Shown: positions 25,707 through 36,182 of the stretch, in pieces
Layout of the letters: every line of letters starts with the position of its first letter
How positions within the stretch are numbered: position 1 is the first letter of the stretch
NCBI GenBank assembly: GCA_004297725.1
Contig: SCUS01000071.1
Span: 1 to 64,000, forward strand
Direction: 5' to 3'
DNA: 64,000 nucleotides
From: Myxococcaceae bacterium
GTDB taxonomy: Bacteria > Myxococcota_A > Polyangia > Polyangiales > Ga0077539
The notes under the pieces: model-generated
Databases searched by the model: none
What the model saw: only the letters and a program-made list of their open reading frames with translations
Told to the model about the DNA's origin: nothing
Program-made: the position numbers and the translations under genes

Positions 25707-26843
25707 TCAGCCCTGCACCCGGCTCCAGGCCTCGATCACCCGCGCGGTGGCCTCCGCCGAGGTCTGCCCCAGCGCGGAGAGGTGCCCCATCTTCCGGCCC
25801 GGCCGGGCGACGCGCTTGCCGTAGAGGTGCAGCCGCACGCCGGGGATCTCCAGCGCCCGCTCGAAGCGCGGCGGCTGGTCGCCCACCCAGAGGTCCCCGA
25901 GGAGGTTGTGGATCGCCGCGGGCCTCACCACCTCCGTCGACCCGAGCGGCAGGTCGCACACCGCGCGCACCGCCTGCTCGAACTGGCTGGTCACGCAGCC
26001 GACCTCCGTCGCGTGGAAGCTGTTGTGCGGCCTCGGCGCCAGCTCGTTCACCTGAAGCACGCCCCCCGCCGTCAGGAACAGCTCCACCACCAGCAGCCCC
26101 TCGACGCGCATCTCCTCGGCGATGCCTCGCGCGATCTCCGCCGCCTCGTTCAATACCTTCTCGGGTAATCCCGCGGGGATCACCGACCACGTCAGCACCC
26201 CGTGGTCATGGTGGTTCTGCGCCACCGGGTGCACCGCCACCTTGCCCGACGGGGTGCGCGCGACCAGCACCGAGAGCTCGGCCTCGAGCGCCGCCGCGCG
26301 CTCCACCACGCAGGGCGTCGACCCCAGCGAGGCCCACACCGTCCCGGCCTCGGCCGCGTCGCTCATCCGGGCCTGGCCCCGGCCGTCGTAGCCTCCGGTG
26401 CACGACTTCACGAAGCTCTTCGGCCCGAGCCTGGCGACGGCGGCGACCAGCTCCTCGACGCTCGCCACGCGGCGCCAGTCCACCGTCGGGAAGCCGTGGT
26501 CGCTCAGCCACTGGCGCTGGCGCCCACGGTCCTGCACCACCGAGAGCACGTCGCTCCCCGGGCGCACCGGCGCGTAGCGGCGCACCGCGGCCATGCTCTC
26601 CGGGGCGATCTTCTCGATCTCCAGCGTGACCACCGCGCAGTGCCGCGCGAGGTCGGCCGCGGCGAAGTCGTCGTCGAAGGCCGCGGTGAGGCAGCGCTCC
26701 ACCACGAAGCGCGCCGCGCACGACGGGTCGGGGTCGAGCACGTGCACCTTGTAGCCGAGCGGCCTCGCGGCCATGGCCGTCATGCGTCCGAGCTGTCCCC
26801 CGCCGAGGATGCCGATGGTCGCGCCGGGGAGGATGGCGCTCAT
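25707..26843 (-). CDS. purK: N5-carboxyaminoimidazole ribonucleotide synthase
   Basis: A 378-residue ATP-grasp enzyme for the bicarbonate- and ATP-dependent conversion of AIR to N5-CAIR in de novo purine synthesis. Diagnostic elements: [15 protein letters not shown] at the N-terminus, [26 protein letters not shown] (ATP-grasp loop), and [16 protein letters not shown] with the metal-binding residues. The length is normal for PurK. The start overlaps the purE stop by four bases (ATGA). Confidence 0.95.
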   Translation of the reverse strand: MSAILPGATIGILGGGQLGRMTAMAARPLGYKVHVLDPDPSCAARFVVERCLTAAFDDDFAAADLARHCAVVTLEIEKIAPESMAAVRRYAPVRPGSDVLSVVQDRGRQRQWLSDHGFPTVDWRRVASVEELVAAVARLGPKSFVKSCTGGYDGRGQARMSDAAEAGTVWASLGSTPCVVERAAALEAELSVLVARTPSGKVAVHPVAQNHHDHGVLTWSVIPAGLPEKVLNEAAEIARGIAEEMRVEGLLVVELFLTAGGVLQVNELAPRPHNSFHATEVGCVTSQFEQAVRAVCDLPLGSTEVVRPAAIHNLLGDLWVGDQPPRFERALEIPGVRLHLYGKRVARPGRKMGHLSALGQTSAEATARVIEAWSRVQG

Positions 26844-27337
26844 CCCAGCACCCGCTTCGCCATCACTTCGCCGGTGCGCTGCTCTCGCCACGCCCGCAGC
26901 CGCTCTCGCACCGCCCGGTCGCGCACCCCGAGGATGCTCGCCGCCAGCAGCGCCGCGTTGGCCGCGCCCGGCTTGCCGATGGCCAGCGTGGCGACGGGGA
27001 CCCCTTTGGGCATCTGCACGATGCTCAGCAGCGAGTCGACGCCGTTGAGCAGCGTCGCAGGGATGGGCACACCCAGCACCGGCAGCACGGTCTTCGCGGC
27101 GACCATCCCCGGGAGGTGGGCGGCTCCGCCCGCGCCCGCGATGATCACCTCCAGGCCCCGCGACTCCGCCGTCGAGGCGTACTCGAACATCCAGTCGGGC
27201 GTGCGGTGCGCGGACACCACCATCACCTCGTGGGCGATCTCCAGCTCGGTCAGGATCTCCCTCGCGGGGGTGAGGGTGTCGAGGTCCGAGGAGCTGCCCA
27301 TGATGATCCCCACGAGGGGTCTCGATGTGTCCGTCAT
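26840..27337 (-). CDS. purE: N5-carboxyaminoimidazole ribonucleotide mutase (class I PurE)
   Basis: A 165-residue protein: [11 protein letters not shown] (PurE phosphate loop), SAHRTPD (the catalytic His region) and [12 protein letters not shown]. It converts N5-CAIR to CAIR, the step after PurK, in the cytoplasm. MTDTSRP at 27337 was chosen; longer in-frame starts run into the upstream divergent gene. The order purE-purK with a four-base overlap is the usual two-gene purine unit. Confidence 0.96.
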   Translation of the reverse strand: MTDTSRPLVGIIMGSSSDLDTLTPAREILTELEIAHEVMVVSAHRTPDWMFEYASTAESRGLEVIIAGAGGAAHLPGMVAAKTVLPVLGVPIPATLLNGVDSLLSIVQMPKGVPVATLAIGKPGAANAALLAASILGVRDRAVRERLRAWREQRTGEVMAKRVLG

Positions 27338-27395
27338 CGGGGCGGAGGATAGCAACGAGTGACGGTGGCTGCGCGGGTGTGATGTACTCCCCGGC

Positions 27396-29288
27396 GTGAA
27401 GAGAACGGCTGCGCTCCGAGGCTCGATGGCCCTGGTATTGGCTTCGCTGGCGTGCACCAGCTCCCCTCCTACCGACGGGGTGACCAAGCCTGATTCGGGC
27501 ATCACCGACCTCGGACCATCGCCCTCGGACACGCCGTCCACGCCCGACGTGCCGGCGGCCATCGACCGCCCGGTGATGACCTGCGACGACACCGACGGCG
27601 ACGGCATCTCCAACCGCGACGAAGGGGCGCCGGCGCTCGACACCGACGGCGACATGACGCCGGACTACATGGACACCGACTCGGACGGCGACGGCTTCAC
27701 CGACGCCGACGAGGCCGCGCGGAGGTACCCCGGCTACGAGTCCGCGATGGTGCCGGTGTTCTGCGGCAACCAGCCCAACAACTGCGACGCGCCGCCGGAC
27801 AACCTCGCCAACCAGCGCGACCTCGACTCGGACAACGACGGCCTCACCGACGCCGAGGAGCGCGCGGCGATGACCAACCCCTGCGCCGAGGACACCGACC
27901 GCGACGGCTTCGCCGACCTCGCGGAGGTGGCAGCCCGCAGCAACCCCCGGGACATGACCTCGCGTCCTCCGGAGAACTCCCTCTACGTGACGCTCCCCTA
28001 CTACGCGCCCGGGACCACCGGGATGCGAGAGACCCGGGAGTTCACCTTCGCGACGCGCATCCGCGAGGCCGACGTGTTCTTCCTCGTGGACAACTCCGCG
28101 AGCATGGACCCGACCATCGCCAACCTGCGCACCAACCTCCAGACGGTGATCATCCCGGGCATCCGCGGGGCGATCCCCGACGCGCGCCTCGGGGTCGGCT
28201 CCTTCGACTCGATGCCCGACGCCCCGGAGGGGACCACCCCCGTCGACGGCCTCGACGACGGCGTCGCGGGCCGTCCCGGCGACTACACCTTCTGGGTCCG
28301 GCAGCGCATGACCACCAACACCATGGACGTGCAGCGGGCCTTCGACGGCATGCGCACCATCGTGCAGGACAGCGGCGGGCGCTTCCTCGGAGGGGACGCG
28401 CCGGAGTGCCAGATCGAGGCGATGTTCGAGGCGCTGGTGGGCGAGGGGACCTCGGGCAACACCTCGGGCGCCGACCCGATGCCCATCCGCTCGCTCCCGG
28501 CGTCGCTCCGCAGCGTGACCAACGCGCTCGACCCGATGGGCAACGGCTGGGTGGGGCCGGTCGACCCGTCGCGCGACTGCCCCGAGACCGCCGAGGCCTA
28601 CGGCTGGGCGTGCTTCCGCACCGGGCGGGTGCCCATCCTGGTGATGTTCTCCGACGCGGCCTGGTACGACGGTCCTCAGCCTGCGTCGCCGCGCAGCATC
28701 CACGGCCACCGCTACCCCGAGCTGGCCGCGGCGATGCTCTCCCGCGGCGCCCTCTTCCTGGGCGTCGACGTCTCCGCCGCCGGGACCATGGGCTTCACCT
28801 ACGCCAACTCCGTCTACCTCGCTCGCGCGACCGGCTCGCTCAACGCGATGCGCCGCGAGGTGGTGTTCGCGCCCGCGTCGAGCGGCGGCCTCGACCGCAC
28901 CGCGGCGGGCATCGTCGAGGCCGTGCGCACGCTGGCCAACGAGACCCGGCAGGACATCACCACGACGGTGCTCGCCGACGCGATGGAGCGGCGGCTTCCC
29001 ATGGGGAGGACGACCGCGAACTTCGTGCAGTCGGTGACGCCGGTGCGCGCCGAGCCCGAGATGCCGACGGGCTACGAGCGCCGCGACGACCGCACCTTCT
29101 TCGGGGTGCTGCCCACGACCCGGGTGGTCTTCCGGGTGAGCTTCTATAACGACTTCCTGGAGGGCACCGACACGGCGCGGGTGTTCCAGGCGAGCGTGGT
29201 GGTGCGGGGCAGGGCCGGGAGCGAGGTCGATCGCCGCCCGGTGTTCATCGTGGTGCCCGCGCGCGGCGGCGGGCTCCCGCCTGGCTGA
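27396..29288 (+). CDS. VWA lipoprotein with EF-hand/thrombospondin-3-type calcium repeats
   Basis: A 630-residue protein from a GTG start with signal and lipobox-like LASLAC (Cys20). Residues about 60-170 contain DxDxDG-type calcium repeats: [56 protein letters not shown] domain follows, with MIDAS-like [10 protein letters not shown] region rich in Cys and Trp ([21 protein letters not shown]) and a C-terminal beta domain complete it. It is likely cell-surface and calcium-stabilised. Transcribed divergently from purE, 58 bp away; ends convergently 15 bp from the next gene. Confidence 0.85.
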   Translation: MKRTAALRGSMALVLASLACTSSPPTDGVTKPDSGITDLGPSPSDTPSTPDVPAAIDRPVMTCDDTDGDGISNRDEGAPALDTDGDMTPDYMDTDSDGDGFTDADEAARRYPGYESAMVPVFCGNQPNNCDAPPDNLANQRDLDSDNDGLTDAEERAAMTNPCAEDTDRDGFADLAEVAARSNPRDMTSRPPENSLYVTLPYYAPGTTGMRETREFTFATRIREADVFFLVDNSASMDPTIANLRTNLQTVIIPGIRGAIPDARLGVGSFDSMPDAPEGTTPVDGLDDGVAGRPGDYTFWVRQRMTTNTMDVQRAFDGMRTIVQDSGGRFLGGDAPECQIEAMFEALVGEGTSGNTSGADPMPIRSLPASLRSVTNALDPMGNGWVGPVDPSRDCPETAEAYGWACFRTGRVPILVMFSDAAWYDGPQPASPRSIHGHRYPELAAAMLSRGALFLGVDVSAAGTMGFTYANSVYLARATGSLNAMRREVVFAPASSGGLDRTAAGIVEAVRTLANETRQDITTTVLADAMERRLPMGRTTANFVQSVTPVRAEPEMPTGYERRDDRTFFGVLPTTRVVFRVSFYNDFLEGTDTARVFQASVVVRGRAGSEVDRRPVFIVVPARGGGLPPG

Positions 29289-29303
29289 GGGCTGCTCGAC
29301 CGC

Positions 29304-31694
29304 TCAGCCCCGCTGTCTCCGCCTCCCCACCGCAACCACCGCCGCGCCCAGCAGCCATCCTCCCCACCGCGCCGCGCCCGCGCCGCCGCCCTCCGTCGTC
29401 CCCACCCGGCAGGTGCACCCCACGGGCTCGCCGCCCATCCCGCCGTCCATGGCGACGCTGCCGTCCATCGCCGCGCCCGCATCCACGCCCGCGTCCGCCG
29501 GAAGCGGCCCGACGCCCGCGTCCGTGACCGGCGCATAGAAGGTCCCACCGGCCCCCAGCGTCCCCTGGTAGAGCGGCGCCCCGTTGCGATCGGTCACCCG
29601 GATCTCCCCGGTCGTCATCCCCGTTCGCGCGAAGAGCACCGTGTACGAGCGGCTCCCGTCGGGATCGACCACGCGCACTCCGACCCGACCGCCCTCCTCG
29701 ACGAGCGACGACGCCGGCAGCGTAGAGCGCCCCGCCTGCCCGACCTCCAGCAGGTGGAGGAAGTACTCCCTCGCCTCCGGGGCGGTCGACTGATCCTCGA
29801 CCATCGCGCCCCTCGCCTCGCTGCCCATCACCAGCGGCGCGAAGTCCATTCCATCGACGCGAAAGCCCTCGACCAGCCCCTGCGTCCCCGAGGTCGGGAG
29901 CAGCCGCCGCCCCAGCAGCCGCCCCTCTCGACCGTCGATGGTGAAGGTGTCCAGCGAGGGGAAGAGCGGTCTCGCCGGGCCGTGCAGCACGAAGCGCTTC
30001 AGGTAGCTCGGGTCCGTCGACTCCACGCGATCGAAGACCACCACCAGCTCGGGTCGAAGGAAGACGAGCTGTCGGGTGACCTCGCGAACCTTCGGCGCGT
30101 TGCCCGCGCTCGCGTAGGCCACGCTGTTGTACGCCCGGGTGCTGTCGCACGCGGCGTAGTCATGGAAGCGCGACGCCTCGAAGGCCGTGATGCCGCCGGT
30201 CTCGAACTGCGCGCCGCTGGTGAGGTTGTTGCGGTACTCGTCGAGCGTGCGCCGCCCTCCCGCGGCGTAGGCGATGGAGCGCTGTCCCCCGTCGTTCACC
30301 ATCGGGATCATCCGGCTGTTGGGGAAGAGCTCCCCGGGCCGGGTGACGGTGACGACGTTGCTGTGGATCGAGCGCTGCGCCGACCAGTTGATCCAGTGGG
30401 CGGTCTCGAAGCCGTCGAAGGTGCCGGTGCTGATGGCGAGGGGGTTGCGCCGGAAGATCTGGAAGCTCCCGGCCTCCAGGTGCTGCCGGTTGGAGAACCA
30501 GTCGCCGCACGAGAGGCTCACCCAGGTGGCGTCGGCGTCGTCCCAGCTCGAGCGCATGACCACCACGTCCTCGGAGGTGGCGCCGAGGTGCGCCGCGAGG
30601 GGGAGGGTGTCGCGCGCCGGCGTCGCGGGACGCTCCGGGGAGTAGAAGACGAGCTGCTGCCAGATCTCCGGACCGTTGTAGTCGGAGGCGGCGGGAAGTC
30701 GTCGCGTGGCCTCGGCGGCGAGCGCCTGGGCGACGGGCGAGCCGGTGCCCCAGGCCAGGAGGTCGAGCACCGGGCGGAGCTGGCTGGCGGGAGAGAGCTG
30801 CGCGTCGGTGGAGTCGCCGAAGGCCGCGAAGCGGAAGTCGGGTCTCAGCGCGTAGGCGAGGTAGCGGATGGAGAGCCCGAAGACGTCGCCGCGGGTGCGG
30901 GCGTGGGCGAAGAGGTCCTCGTCGGTGGCGGTGGTCCACGCGGCGGCCATGAGGGCGGCGTTGCGGAGCACGGTGCCCGCGTACCAGCCGGGGCCCTCGT
31001 GCCACCAGCCGCGGGTGTAGGCGAGCGCCGGGAGGAGCTGGGTCTTCCAGCGGGTGTCGGCGTAGGCGAGGTAGCGCCGCACGTCCGCGTCGGAGACGGT
31101 GCTGGCCCCGCTCAGGGCGAGGGCCGCGATGGCGACGGTGGCGACGTGCGCGTAGGCCTCGGCGGAGAAGACGTCCGCGGGCTCATGGGTGACCGACCAC
31201 TCGGCGTAGCTGCGCAGGTGCGCCTCGAGGGCGTTGCGGTCCTCCATGGGGAGGGCGGCGTAGAGCCAGTCGTAGGCGACCGCGAGCTGGCGCACCGCGC
31301 GGACGTTGGCGAGGTGCTGGCCCGAAGGATCGCCCCGGTCGACGAAGGCGCCCACCTGGGCGATCTGCTCTCGCAGCACGGCGAGCGTCGCGGGCTCCTG
31401 GTAGAGCACGTAGCGGGTGGCGAGCGCGATGAGCGGGTGCTCGACGTTGCGGTAGGGGATGGTGCCGGGCAGCGGCAGCGGAGGCGCGGCGGCGCGGCAG
31501 GCGCGGGCGTAGGGGGAGCTGCTGGCCTCGCAGCGGGCGACCATGGTGGCGGGCGAGATGCCCCGACGACCGTCGGCCACCATGAAGAGCCTCGGGTGCA
31601 CCGGGCGCACGAGCGGCTGGGCCGTGACGACGGCCGGGGCGAGCGAGGTGAGGGCGAAGAGGGCGAGGGCGGAGGCGCGGCGGGATCGGGACAT
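29304..31694 (-). CDS. Heparinase II/III-like polysaccharide lyase with MYXO-CTERM tail
   Basis: A 796-residue exported enzyme. The signal peptide ends near VVTAQP. An (alpha/alpha) helical half (about 60-390), with YDWLYAALP, SAEAYAHVATVAIAAL and GWWHEGPGWYAGTV, is followed by a beta-sheet half containing the family's catalytic-region segments (SSWDDADATWVSLSCGDWFSN, the following RQHLEAGSFQIFRRN, and VFDRVESTDP). The C-terminus has GCTCRVG, a hydrophobic segment and GRRRQRG, a MYXO-CTERM signal directing it to the cell surface. It probably cleaves uronic-acid polysaccharides; the substrate is not predictable. Start ATG 31694 was preferred to GTG 31697. Confidence 0.8.
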   Translation of the reverse strand: MSRSRRASALALFALTSLAPAVVTAQPLVRPVHPRLFMVADGRRGISPATMVARCEASSSPYARACRAAAPPLPLPGTIPYRNVEHPLIALATRYVLYQEPATLAVLREQIAQVGAFVDRGDPSGQHLANVRAVRQLAVAYDWLYAALPMEDRNALEAHLRSYAEWSVTHEPADVFSAEAYAHVATVAIAALALSGASTVSDADVRRYLAYADTRWKTQLLPALAYTRGWWHEGPGWYAGTVLRNAALMAAAWTTATDEDLFAHARTRGDVFGLSIRYLAYALRPDFRFAAFGDSTDAQLSPASQLRPVLDLLAWGTGSPVAQALAAEATRRLPAASDYNGPEIWQQLVFYSPERPATPARDTLPLAAHLGATSEDVVVMRSSWDDADATWVSLSCGDWFSNRQHLEAGSFQIFRRNPLAISTGTFDGFETAHWINWSAQRSIHSNVVTVTRPGELFPNSRMIPMVNDGGQRSIAYAAGGRRTLDEYRNNLTSGAQFETGGITAFEASRFHDYAACDSTRAYNSVAYASAGNAPKVREVTRQLVFLRPELVVVFDRVESTDPSYLKRFVLHGPARPLFPSLDTFTIDGREGRLLGRRLLPTSGTQGLVEGFRVDGMDFAPLVMGSEARGAMVEDQSTAPEAREYFLHLLEVGQAGRSTLPASSLVEEGGRVGVRVVDPDGSRSYTVLFARTGMTTGEIRVTDRNGAPLYQGTLGAGGTFYAPVTDAGVGPLPADAGVDAGAAMDGSVAMDGGMGGEPVGCTCRVGTTEGGGAGAARWGGWLLGAAVVAVGRRRQRG

Positions 31695-31734
31695 CACACG
31701 GTCCCGGACGATGGCACAGGGCGGGCGCCCCGGG

Positions 31735-32673
31735 CTACGGATGCTGTGAGGGGTCGACGGTGACGGTAAGCTGGTAGGGGCGCGACTCGTTCTCGCGGTA
31801 GGTGCCGACCCAGACCTGGTAGAGCCCCGCGGGGAAGGAGCCCTCGACGCCGGGGTTGAGCTGGTAGGTGTCGTCGTTGCAGAGCACCTGGCCGTCCGGG
31901 CGGCGGATGACCAGGGTCGAGTCGGCCGCGGAGACCACGTACATCCGGAGGAAGTTCTGCGGCTGCGTGAGGGCGACCACGTGGCTCGGCGGGCCCTGGA
32001 AGAAGCCGCGACAGATGCCCTGGCCGTGGATGCCCTGCGCCCCGAGCGCCCCGCCGTTGCGGCCCCGCACCGAGCGGGTGATGAAGTTGCCGGCGACCAT
32101 CATGCGGCCGAAGAGCGGGCGGCCGGTGAAGTCGAGGGCCCCGAGGGAGTTGGCCTCGACCTGGGGCTGCGGGCGCACGGGGTACTGGGGCTGCGGGCGG
32201 ACGGCGGCGTTGTTGTCGGGCACGGTGCTCTGCAGCTCGCTCATCAGGAGCTGGAAGGGCGCGGGGCCGGACTGAGAGTAGGTGCCGACGTAGACGTCGT
32301 AGCGGCCTGGGGGGAGGGCCTGGAGGTCGAGGCCGGGGACGTTGCCGTAGGTGTCATCGGCGCACCAGGTCTGGCTGGTGCCGCGGACCATCAGCGTGAG
32401 GTCGGTGCCCGCGAGGGGCTGGGCGATGACGCGGAGGAAGTTGAACCCGGTGGGGGTCTGGATGATCTGCTGCGGCGCCCCGGGGATGAAGCCCCGACAG
32501 TTGCCCGGCGCCCCGGGGACCGACTGCGCCTGCACCATGCCGCCCGCCATGCCGCTCGCGCGCCTGGGGTCGGGCATGAAGCCGGTGTTGAGCTGCACGA
32601 CCTGGGCGGCGGCGAGCGAGGGGAGCGCCTGCGCGGCAGACAGGAGAAGGGCGATGAGGGTGGGTCGGTTCAT
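31735..32673 (-). CDS. Secreted protein with two PPC-like repeats
   Basis: A 312-residue exported protein; signal MNRPTLIALLLSAAQALPSLAAAQ. Two homologous halves of about 130 residues each contain CRGF, a hydrophobic segment (NFLRVIAQPLAGTDLTLMV and NFLRMYVVSAADSTLVI), a Cys followed by DDTY (WCADDTYG and LCNDDTY), and a YxVxVGTY strand (DVYVGTYSQSG and QVWVGTYRENE). This is the pre-peptidase C-terminal (PPC) type of beta sandwich, duplicated within one chain. GGAG lies seven bases before the ATG. Similar proteins are common in myxobacteria; function unknown. Confidence 0.8.
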   Translation of the reverse strand: MNRPTLIALLLSAAQALPSLAAAQVVQLNTGFMPDPRRASGMAGGMVQAQSVPGAPGNCRGFIPGAPQQIIQTPTGFNFLRVIAQPLAGTDLTLMVRGTSQTWCADDTYGNVPGLDLQALPPGRYDVYVGTYSQSGPAPFQLLMSELQSTVPDNNAAVRPQPQYPVRPQPQVEANSLGALDFTGRPLFGRMMVAGNFITRSVRGRNGGALGAQGIHGQGICRGFFQGPPSHVVALTQPQNFLRMYVVSAADSTLVIRRPDGQVLCNDDTYQLNPGVEGSFPAGLYQVWVGTYRENESRPYQLTVTVDPSQHP

Positions 32674-32889
32674 GGAGTCTCCGGCGTCCGTGGAGTGGAG
32701 CGAAGGGCGCGAGTTGATCGGTGGGGTCCCGACGACGATCCTCTGGGATCGCGGCGGTGCCGGTCAAGCGCGTCTGACCGCGGCGGTGAACGTTGGTTCC
32801 CGCGCCCTGATTCAATCCTCGCCGGCGCGGGGTGCGAAGGGGGGGCGCGGACGCTTGTGCAGAGGCTATGAATCCCGTAGAAGCCGCGC

Positions 32890-33762
32890 GTGGAAACCGC
32901 TGTCGAGAAGGCCCGGGTGCTGCTGGAAGCGATGCCGTTCATCAGGCGCTTCCAGGGTCGTACGTTCGTGATCAAGTACGGCGGGCACGCCATGGTGGCG
33001 CCGGAGCTCAAGGAGAGCTTCGCCAAGGACGTGTGCCTGCTGAAGTACATCGGCATCAACGTGGTGGTGGTGCACGGCGGCGGGCCGCAGATCTCCACGA
33101 TGCTGAAGCAGTCCGGGGTGCAGTCGCGCTTCGTCGACGGGCTGCGCGTCACCGACGACGCCTCGATGGAGGTCGTCGAGATGGTGCTGGCCGGCTCCAT
33201 CAACCAGGACATCGTGTCGCTCATCTGCCGGCACGGCGGGCGCGCGGTGGGGCTCTCGGGCAAGGACGACGGCTTCGTCCTCGCCGACCGGGTGGCGCCG
33301 TACACCACGCGCGATGGAGAGGTCGTCGACCTCGGTCGCGTGGGCGAGGTGCGCCACGTCACGCCCGACGTGGTGGTCGAGCTCACCCGCGCGGGCTTCA
33401 TCCCGGTCATCGCCCCCATCGGCGTCGACGAGCACGGCGCCTCGCTCAACCTCAACGCCGACACCGCCGCGGGCAAGGTGGCCGAGGCCCTGCGCGCCGA
33501 GAAGCTCATCCTGCTCACCGACGTGCAGGGCGTGCGGGGCGCCGACGGGGCCTTCGCCAGCTCGCTCAACAGCGCCACCGCCCGGCAGTGGATCGCCGAC
33601 CGCGTCATCGACGGCGGGATGATCCCGAAGGTGGAGTGCGCCCTCGACGCGATCGCCGGCGGCGTTCGCAAGGTGCACATCCTCGACGGCCGCTGCGCCC
33701 ACGCGGTGCTCCTCGAGATCTTCACCAACGACGGCGTCGGCACGGAGATCGTCCGGGCGTGA
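32890..33762 (+). CDS. argB: Acetylglutamate kinase
   Basis: A 290-residue enzyme that phosphorylates N-acetylglutamate, the second step of arginine synthesis. Motifs: FVIKYGGHAM, VVVHGGGPQI and AEKLILLTDVQGV. An N-terminal helix precedes the kinase fold, and the C-terminal segment KVHILDGRCAHAVLLEIFTN-DGVGTEI matches the signature of arginine-sensitive hexameric enzymes, so feedback inhibition by arginine is predicted. The GTG start at 32890 gives the family length. It opens a tightly packed operon, with a four-base overlap to the next gene. Confidence 0.96.
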   Translation: METAVEKARVLLEAMPFIRRFQGRTFVIKYGGHAMVAPELKESFAKDVCLLKYIGINVVVVHGGGPQISTMLKQSGVQSRFVDGLRVTDDASMEVVEMVLAGSINQDIVSLICRHGGRAVGLSGKDDGFVLADRVAPYTTRDGEVVDLGRVGEVRHVTPDVVVELTRAGFIPVIAPIGVDEHGASLNLNADTAAGKVAEALRAEKLILLTDVQGVRGADGAFASSLNSATARQWIADRVIDGGMIPKVECALDAIAGGVRKVHILDGRCAHAVLLEIFTNDGVGTEIVRA

Positions 33763-33995
33763 GCGACCCCCTCGACGGCGTCCCCGCCGAGGCGCTCGAC
33801 CGGGCGCTCGACGAGAGCGCCGACGAGGCGGGGCTCCCCGAGTACTACCGCTCCTGCGTCCGACCGCTGCTGCGGATGCCGACGTCGCAGTGGCCCCGCT
33901 GCTGCGGCGGCGGCTGCGAGCCGTGCAGCGAGTCGCTGCGTCGGGTGGCCTCGCTCACCCTGGCGCGGCTCGGGAGATCGGTGGTAGATCGATGA
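33759..33995 (+). CDS. Small cysteine-rich protein within the arg operon
   Basis: A 78-residue soluble protein from a GTG start overlapping the argB stop (GTGA); its stop overlaps a possible argD start (ATGA). The sequence has an acidic N-terminal half and RCCGGGCEPCSESLRR near the centre, with four cysteines that could bind zinc or an iron-sulfur cluster. No family recognised. The double overlap and conserved-looking Cys cluster argue for a real gene co-translated with arginine biosynthesis rather than spacer. Confidence 0.65.
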   Translation: MSDPLDGVPAEALDRALDESADEAGLPEYYRSCVRPLLRMPTSQWPRCCGGGCEPCSESLRRVASLTLARLGRSVVDR

Positions 33996-34003
33996 GGAGA
34001 TAT

Positions 34004-35221
34004 ATGCCTGAAACCAACGCGTTGCTGGCGCTCGCGGGGCGCCACCTGTTGAAGACCTACAAGCAGCCTCCGCTGGTCATGACCCGCGGGGAGGGCTGCC
34101 GCCTCTACGACACCGAGGGGCGGTCGTACCTCGACCTCTACGCCGGCATCGCGGTGTGCGTGCTCGGCCACTCGCACCCGGCGCTGGTGAAGGCGATCAG
34201 CGAGCAGGCGGGGCGCCTCGGCCACATCGCCAACCTCTACTACAACGACCGGCAGATCGAGCTCGCCGCGCAGCTCTGCGCGCGCACGGGCATGGACCGG
34301 GTGTTCTTCACCAACAGCGGCACCGAGGCCAACGAGGGGGCGCTCAAGCTGTCGCGGCGGTGGTTCTTCACCCAGGGCGACCCCGAGCGGGTCGACATCG
34401 TGGCGACGTGGAGCTCGTTCCACGGCCGCTCGATGGGCTCCGTCGCGATGACTGGGACGACCAAGTACTGGGAGGGCTTCGGCCCCCGGCTGTCAGGCGT
34501 CTCGCAGGTGAAGTACGGCGACCTCGAGGCGATGCGCCGCCGGGTCAACGACCGCACCGCGGCGATCATCATCGAGCCGGTGCAGGGGGAGGGAGGCGTG
34601 ATGCCCGCCCCGCCGGGGTACCTCCAGGGGCTCCGCGCGCTCTGCGACGAGCGGGGCGCGCTGCTCATCGTCGACGAGATCCAGACCGGCGTCGGCCGCA
34701 GCGGTAAGTACCTCGCGGTGCAGCACGAGGGCGTGCTCCCCGACGTGCTCACGATCGCCAAGGGCATGGGCGGCGGCGTGCCCATCGGGGCCTTCCTGGT
34801 GCGCGAGAAGTACGCCGAGGCGCTCGCTCCCGGCACGCACGGGAGCACCTTCGGCGGCAACCCCCTGGCCTGCGCGGCGGGCCTCGCGGTGCTGGAGGTC
34901 CTCGACCGCGAGGGGCTCATCGAGGGCGCGGCGACGAAGGGCGCGTGGTTCCTCTCGAAGCTGGAGGGGCTCGCGGCGAAGTACCCCACGCTGGTGAAGG
35001 GCGCCCGGGGCCGCGGGCTGCTCTGCGGCCTCGTGCTGGCCGACCACGTCGAGGCCCGCGAGGTGCTCGGCGCGCTGCGCGACCGCGGGGTGCTCATCGC
35101 CCAGGCGGGCGACCGGGTGCTGCGCTTCGCCCCTCCGCTGATCGTCACCGAGGCCGAGCTCGAAGAGGGCCTCGCGGCGCTCGAGGCGGTGCTCGCCACC
35201 CTTCCCCGGGAGGCGCCATGA
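34004..35221 (+). CDS. argD: Acetylornithine aminotransferase
   Basis: A 405-residue class III PLP aminotransferase for acetylglutamate semialdehyde to acetylornithine. Visible are NLYYNDRQIELA, FTNSGTEANEGALKLSRR, VDEIQTGVGRSGK and AKGMGGGVPIGAFLV, with the PLP Lys in IAKGMGGG, and a typical length. AGGAG lies four bases before ATG 34004; an in-frame ATG at 33992 overlaps the previous stop and would add four residues. Third gene of argB-orf-argD-argF. Confidence 0.95.
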   Translation: MPETNALLALAGRHLLKTYKQPPLVMTRGEGCRLYDTEGRSYLDLYAGIAVCVLGHSHPALVKAISEQAGRLGHIANLYYNDRQIELAAQLCARTGMDRVFFTNSGTEANEGALKLSRRWFFTQGDPERVDIVATWSSFHGRSMGSVAMTGTTKYWEGFGPRLSGVSQVKYGDLEAMRRRVNDRTAAIIIEPVQGEGGVMPAPPGYLQGLRALCDERGALLIVDEIQTGVGRSGKYLAVQHEGVLPDVLTIAKGMGGGVPIGAFLVREKYAEALAPGTHGSTFGGNPLACAAGLAVLEVLDREGLIEGAATKGAWFLSKLEGLAAKYPTLVKGARGRGLLCGLVLADHVEAREVLGALRDRGVLIAQAGDRVLRFAPPLIVTEAELEEGLAALEAVLATLPREAP

Positions 35222-36120
35222 CCCCGAAGGCGAAGCGCGATTTCCTCCGCGTGGCCGACCTGTCGGGCGACGAGCTGCGGCAGCTCCTCGACCACGCGAC
35301 GGCGATGAAGAACCAGCGGCGGCACGGCGGGCAGCGGCGCTCGCTGGAGGGGCGCAGCGTGGCGCTGATCTTCGAGAAGTCCTCGACGCGCACCCGGGTG
35401 TCCTTCGAGGTCGGGGCCTTCGAGCTCGGGGCACACCCCGTGGTGCTCAACTCCCGGGACATGCAGCTAGGGCGCGGCGAGTCCATCGAGGACACGGCCC
35501 GCACCCTGTCTCGCTACGTGCACGCGATCGTGCTGCGCACCGCCGGGCACGACCGCGTCGAGGCCCTCGCGGCGGCCGCGTCGGTGCCGGTGATCAACGC
35601 GCTGACCGACGACCACCACCCGTGCCAGATCCTGGCCGACCTGCTGACGGTGCGAGAGCGCCGCGGGTCGCTGGAGGGCCTGCGCTACGCGTGGATCGGC
35701 GACGCCAACAACGTCGCCCGGAGCTGGGTCGAGGCGGCCGAGCGCCTGGGGCTGGCGCTCACCGTGGCGTCCCCCGAGGGCTACGGCTTCAAGGCTCGGG
35801 AGCTCCCGGCCAACGTGTGGCAGGTGGTCGATCCTCGGGAGGCCGCGCGGGGCGCGGACGTGGTGATCACCGACGTGTGGGCGTCGATGGGGCAGGAGGG
35901 CGACGCCGAGGTGAGGCGCGCGGCCTTCGCGGGCTATCAGGTCAACGCGGCGCTGCTGGCCGACGCCAACCCGGGCGCGATGGTGCTGCACTGCCTGCCG
36001 GCGCACCGCGGCGAGGAGATCGACGCGGCGCTGCTCGATGGCCCCGACGCCGTGGTGTGGGATGAAGCGGAGAACCGGCTACACGCGCAGAAGGCGCTAC
36101 TGGAGTTCTTGATGCGTTAG
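35218..36120 (+). CDS. argF: Ornithine carbamoyltransferase
   Basis: A 300-residue enzyme making citrulline from ornithine and carbamoyl phosphate. The carbamoyl-phosphate motif STRTR (residues 56-60), the ornithine-site HHPCQ and the active-site HCLPAHRGEE are all present. The ATG overlaps the argD stop by four bases. Length and motifs fit the anabolic enzyme. No argG/argH/argC/argJ in the window. Confidence 0.96.
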   Translation: MTPKAKRDFLRVADLSGDELRQLLDHATAMKNQRRHGGQRRSLEGRSVALIFEKSSTRTRVSFEVGAFELGAHPVVLNSRDMQLGRGESIEDTARTLSRYVHAIVLRTAGHDRVEALAAAASVPVINALTDDHHPCQILADLLTVRERRGSLEGLRYAWIGDANNVARSWVEAAERLGLALTVASPEGYGFKARELPANVWQVVDPREAARGADVVITDVWASMGQEGDAEVRRAAFAGYQVNAALLADANPGAMVLHCLPAHRGEEIDAALLDGPDAVVWDEAENRLHAQKALLEFLMR

Positions 36121-36182
36121 CGGCTGAACGCTGCTGTAATCGACGGGGCGGGCGCACATGCCCGTTGCCAACGGGTGCGGAC

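Noticed and set aside
26840..27655. N-terminally extended PurE (271 residues)
   Set aside because: The extension overlaps the divergent lipoprotein gene; the 27337 start gives the normal family length.
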